This document shows positions 24,505 to 27,442 of a stretch of 27,442 nt of DNA, in pieces. Position 1 is the first letter of the stretch, and each line of letters starts with the position of its first letter. The DNA is taken from positions 1 to 27,442 of the forward strand of contig WAMZ01000058.1 of the NCBI GenBank assembly GCA_015522055.1, given 5' to 3'. Source of the stretch: Candidatus Geothermarchaeota archaeon (GTDB lineage Archaea; Thermoproteota; Nitrososphaeria; Geothermarchaeales; JDFR-13). A program made the translations under genes and the position numbers. The notes beneath the pieces are model-generated. The model did no database searches. It saw only the letters and a list, made by a program, of their open reading frames with translations, and was not told where the DNA came from.

Positions 24505-25439
24505 ACGAGGCCATACCTCTCCATTATCAATAAGGGAAACATAGATGGACTCACAACACCCAACTCAGTCACAATCAAATCTATATATTCAGGTGGGGTA
24601 ACATCGAAGGCCGGGTTCCTAACCCTCACACCCGGATTCTTCTCCAACCACTCCCTAGGAACAACCTCCTCAACCTCCCTCTCCTCAATCTTTATAAGCC
24701 TACCGAACAAAGTATCGGGACTAAATTTATAGGTCTCGGCAGCAACCATGAACGACGTCCTAGCCTCGTGGGCCGCCAACGCGATCTGCGAAGTACCAAT
24801 CTTATTGACAACCGCGCCGTTGGCCGCTATCGCATCCGCACCCACAACAACCTTATCGATCTCATTCATATAATATCTAGCCGCAGAATCAACTATCAAC
24901 GTAGTCTCAATCCCATGGCTCGATAGGGCCTCAGCCGTCAGCCTCCCCTGATACCTTGGCCGGGTCTCGGTAACAAACACCTTGATCGACTTCCCCTCAT
25001 CGAAAGCCCTCTTAATAACACCGATAGCGACACTCGAGTTACAATGTGTAAGTAATACATCGCCATCCTCTATCCTCCTCGCCCCATAAACAGCGATCTT
25101 CTCGGCCGCCTCAACCGAGATCCTTATAAACTCATCTACATATCTATCGAGCCTATCCTTAAGCTGCTCAACCGAATCCAATCCAGAGCGGTAATCACTA
25201 AGCAACTTATTCAATACATACCTAATACCATTCGGCAGCGACACGGCAGTAGGCCTAGTATTAACAAGCATCCTAGCAGCCCCCTTAATATAATCTATAT
25301 ACTCCTCCACACCCCCACTAAAGCCCTCGCTAGCCACCCTAAGGGCTGAAACCGCCTCCCTAGCTATCCTTGCAGCACCCCTAATCCTCATAGACTTAAT
25401 ATCCTCAACAACCCTAATGAAATCATCAGGATAACCCAT
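24477..25439 (-). CDS. Ribose-1,5-bisphosphate isomerase (eIF2B-like fold)
   Basis: A 320-residue enzyme turning ribose-1,5-bisphosphate into ribulose-1,5-bisphosphate. The catalytic Cys133 (THCNSS) and Asp202 (VGADA), counted from ATG 25439, fall at the same numbers I recall for the Thermococcus kodakarensis enzyme, supporting this start over the TTG three bases upstream. MRIRGAARIAREA near the N terminus is the substrate-binding RxGA block. The N-terminal helices and C-terminal half match eIF2B-alpha relatives. The ATG overlaps the TGA of the upstream gene (TGATG), so it is the last gene of a three-gene minus-strand operon. Confidence 0.92.
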   Translation of the reverse strand: MGYPDDFIRVVEDIKSMRIRGAARIAREAVSALRVASEGFSGGVEEYIDYIKGAARMLVNTRPTAVSLPNGIRYVLNKLLSDYRSGLDSVEQLKDRLDRYVDEFIRISVEAAEKIAVYGARRIEDGDVLLTHCNSSVAIGVIKRAFDEGKSIKVFVTETRPRYQGRLTAEALSSHGIETTLIVDSAARYYMNEIDKVVVGADAIAANGAVVNKIGTSQIALAAHEARTSFMVAAETYKFSPDTLFGRLIKIEEREVEEVVPREWLEKNPGVRVRNPAFDVTPPEYIDLIVTELGVVSPSMFPLLIMERYGLVYSELEPWE

Positions 25440-26389
25440 CAAACACCACCCCTCCTAAAAGACGACAATATAAAATGTGGGACCGAACCAACGACAAAAG
25501 GCCTCCCCCTAAACAAGGAATATAACACATCTACTGAATAAATATCAGGTGACAACAATACTTTATGGGGAACAGCCTCAAACGACTTAATATACAGAGA
25601 TGTATCCACCCTAGAAAGCAGTATATTAGAGAGCCTCCTCCTAAAGCATAATAGAGAGTGGAACCGAATATTAGACTCCATATACCTAACCCCCGGAAAA
25701 TAGCCTAATACCTCAATATATTTATTATAGTCTACGACAAGATCCTCGGCAGCCGGCCTCAATATATTCAGGGTTATACCATGTAAGTCTGGTATATAAA
25801 ACTCCTCAGACTCAAGCAAACCAGTCATATACCCACATATACATGAATACTCAACCCCGACATCCCCCAGATACCTATTAAACAGCTTTAGATCCAGATG
25901 GTCGGGGACTACTAAATGGTCTACTCCCTCCAAATATCTACTAATTATATCGACAATAGACTCAGCAGCAGAGCCATTACCCCCAAGGTCAAGATAGCTA
26001 ACTAGATTAAGTATATAGGTAATATATGGAATGACTATATATCCGAAGCCGTCAACCACCCTCGTAAACAGCCGAACAACATCCAACTGAAATTTATATG
26101 AAGAGCAGCCTGGTCCAAGAGGGTATAAAATAAATCTATGCATCCCCCTACCAACCCTCCTATACCCTTTATCCAAATCCCTCCTCCACATATCCATGAA
26201 ACCATCAAGCCTATCCACCAATTTCCTAAAATCGTCGTCAAAGAGGTCATATAGTGCCTTCTTACACCCATCCCCAACCCTCAACAGTGAGAGGATGAGA
26301 GCCCTATCCCCCCTAAACATATCTACATCAAGGATGATAGAGTTACCTGGAGGCCAGTCACCACAGAAGCCGAGAACTGAGTAAGGCAT
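25439..26389 (-). CDS. Unrecognised protein, possibly a diverged GlcF/HdrB-like (CCG-domain) subunit
   Basis: About 316 residues from ATG 26389; the frame is open to TTG 26425, adding a Trp-rich dozen residues, and GTG 26410 is a third option. No clear family motif is present. The layout recalls two-repeat CCG proteins: LYPLGPGCSSYKFQLDVVRL with a following strand (GFGYIVIP), then EYSCICGYMTGLLE, and GYFPGVRYMESNIRFHSLLC. The CCG iron-sulfur ligand pattern, however, is not intact, with single cysteines only. The neighbouring FAD protein supports a redox pair of the GlcD/E-GlcF kind. This is inference with low confidence; it may be an unrelated hypothetical protein. It overlaps the R15P isomerase start by one base. 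Confidence 0.45.
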   Translation of the reverse strand: MPYSVLGFCGDWPPGNSIILDVDMFRGDRALILSLLRVGDGCKKALYDLFDDDFRKLVDRLDGFMDMWRRDLDKGYRRVGRGMHRFILYPLGPGCSSYKFQLDVVRLFTRVVDGFGYIVIPYITYILNLVSYLDLGGNGSAAESIVDIISRYLEGVDHLVVPDHLDLKLFNRYLGDVGVEYSCICGYMTGLLESEEFYIPDLHGITLNILRPAAEDLVVDYNKYIEVLGYFPGVRYMESNIRFHSLLCFRRRLSNILLSRVDTSLYIKSFEAVPHKVLLSPDIYSVDVLYSLFRGRPFVVGSVPHFILSSFRRGGV

Positions 26390-26451
26390 AACCCAGCTAC
26401 CCCAAGACACGAACCATGCAACCAAATAAAATACTATATAGTTATATGGAT

Positions 26452-27354
26452 TTAATAGTAAAGCCTAAGCCTACCCCCATCCACAACAATATACTTGCTA
26501 TATCCCGGTTTAACGACAACCCCACGAGACAATACAATATAAATTCTCGACCCCAGATCACCATAGAGTAATATAGCCTCACCTACATCTACAGCTATAT
26601 ATCCCAACGGGACATTTCTATATAGGAGGATATGGTTGAAGCCGGCCCCCACCAACTCAGCTGGGTCCACAAACTCGATATAACTATCGTAGATAGAGTG
26701 CTCCTCCGCACCAATATTGGACAATACCCCAATTATTAATTTACGATGCCTCCTAGGGACATATAGCCTCACCCTATAACCACCATCGGAGTAATATATT
26801 GTTAGTCTACCAACACCTTCAATAGCATCCCCAAGTTTACCTACCAAGCTCCTCAAACCATCCAAGGACTCTATACCGAAATCATAGACAATGTAACTGG
26901 GTGACTCACCAAATCTAATCAGGAAATCCCTATAGATTGACCTATCCCCAATATTTATAGTTTCAAGAGGCCTGATCACACCTCCACCCGACGGCTCCCC
27001 CAACAAACCATTGGAATATAGACCGCCTATACTCTCATGCCTAAATGGGGGGAGCACCGACCCAATATACATCTCATTATACTTTAAGAAATCCACGAGC
27101 TGATCTAATGACACTCCCGCCCCAACCAAGATATGCCCCGCACCAGATTTAATATACTGAGCCGATAAGCTTGATATAATAATATATTCCCCCTCCCTAT
27201 TCAACGGGGGAGGAAATAACGATAGCCTCCTCCCCGCAGGGACCGCCTCAGCCGCCGAGGATCCTAGGCCCTCGGCATCAACCTTATCAATGGATATAAA
27301 TTTTAACTTCTTTATACTTAGATAACCCAAACCCCATCTAATAAGCAGCTCCAA
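26452..27354 (-). CDS. Diverged FAD-linked oxidase-like protein (GlcD/GlcE type)
   Basis: A 300-residue protein. Residues 35-125 follow the FAD-binding type 4 (PCMH) pattern: AVPAGRRLSLFPPP in place of the pyrophosphate loop, EYIIISSLSAQYIKSG, HILVGAGVSLDQLVDFLKYN, then IGSVLPPFRHESIGGLYSNGL, like the usual gtvGG.ia.na.G block. The C-terminal part (about 165-300) could hold the reduced substrate domain. The usual glycine-rich loop is not conserved, so FAD binding is a prediction. The start is TTG at 27354, unless a later TTG at 27330 is used. The following gene begins 26-62 bp downstream depending on its start. Confidence 0.5.
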   Translation of the reverse strand: MELLIRWGLGYLSIKKLKFISIDKVDAEGLGSSAAEAVPAGRRLSLFPPPLNREGEYIIISSLSAQYIKSGAGHILVGAGVSLDQLVDFLKYNEMYIGSVLPPFRHESIGGLYSNGLLGEPSGGGVIRPLETINIGDRSIYRDFLIRFGESPSYIVYDFGIESLDGLRSLVGKLGDAIEGVGRLTIYYSDGGYRVRLYVPRRHRKLIIGVLSNIGAEEHSIYDSYIEFVDPAELVGAGFNHILLYRNVPLGYIAVDVGEAILLYGDLGSRIYIVLSRGVVVKPGYSKYIVVDGGRLRLYY

Positions 27355-27442
27355 CCACCTTAAAAATTAAAGATTTTAAGAAGTAGAGATTTAAAATAAA
27401 TTAGATAGTTTCCGATAGACACTTAATAGAGGTGTATAGATA

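Noticed and set aside
1..27442. CRISPR array, insertion sequence, integrase or attachment site
   Set aside because: No regularly spaced repeats, transposase or integrase motifs, or tRNA-end duplications were seen by reading.

Overview
The window reads as a chromosomal segment of a thermophilic archaeon, most likely a crenarchaeon (Thermoproteota, Desulfurococcales/Ignisphaera-like; I cannot place the genus). The signs are archaeal information-processing genes (RNase P Rpp21, Nep1, EndA, Tyw3/Taw3, deoxyhypusine synthase), the archaeal AMP-phosphorylase / ribose-1,5-bisphosphate isomerase pair, TATA boxes about 23-30 nt ahead of many starts (leaderless transcripts), frequent TTG/GTG starts, heavy AGG/ATA codon use and a tightly packed gene layout. 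No rRNA, CRISPR, insertion sequence, integrase or phage gene was seen. No gene-free stretch exceeds 300 bases; the longest, 838-1096, shows nothing I can support.

Layout. 175-837: a lone nucleotidyltransferase-fold protein. 1097-3761 (minus): RNase P subunit Rpp21, a membrane-anchored coiled-coil protein, a VTT/DedA-type membrane protein and a two-domain P-loop protein whose Walker A lysine is arginine. 3816-6863 (plus): Nep1, then a tightly coupled pair, an N-formylglutamate-amidohydrolase-like hydrolase and a GCS2-type carboxylate-amine ligase. 6929-7005: tRNA-Gly(TCC) with encoded CCA. 7146-7730: a sugar-nucleotidyltransferase-like protein without the catalytic signature loop. 7732-11730 (minus): a complete spermidine/putrescine-type ABC importer (binding protein with a Tat-like signal, two permeases, ATPase). 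11842-13289 (minus): CoA-pyrophosphatase-like Nudix protein and a COG2521-type methyltransferase. 13422-14816: cysteinyl-tRNA synthetase. 14825-15001 (minus): a 58-residue, strongly acidic small ORF with its own TATA box. 15043-17081 (minus): deoxyhypusine synthase and an M24 prolidase. 17120-17419: a MazG-like protein with a zinc knuckle. 17416-20255 (minus): TldD/TldE protease pair. 20359-21533: Taw3 and Hsp20. 21540-22818 (minus): EndA and a DUF47 PhoU-like protein. 22918-24504: AMP phosphorylase, convergent with and overlapping R15P isomerase (24477-25439, minus), which is last in an operon behind a diverged GlcF/HdrB-like protein and a GlcD/E-like FAD protein (to 27354).

How they fit together. 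Much of the window is RNA maturation and translation (Rpp21, Nep1, EndA, Taw3, CysS, tRNA-Gly, deoxyhypusine synthase). The predicted polyamine importer could supply the spermidine that deoxyhypusine synthase consumes. AMP phosphorylase and R15P isomerase are consecutive steps of nucleoside monophosphate degradation to ribulose-1,5-bisphosphate; RuBisCO is not in the window. The parts that look least described are the hydrolase/ligase pair, the kinase-like/deoxyribosyltransferase-like fusion, the small acidic ORF and the FAD/cysteine-poor pair ahead of R15P isomerase.
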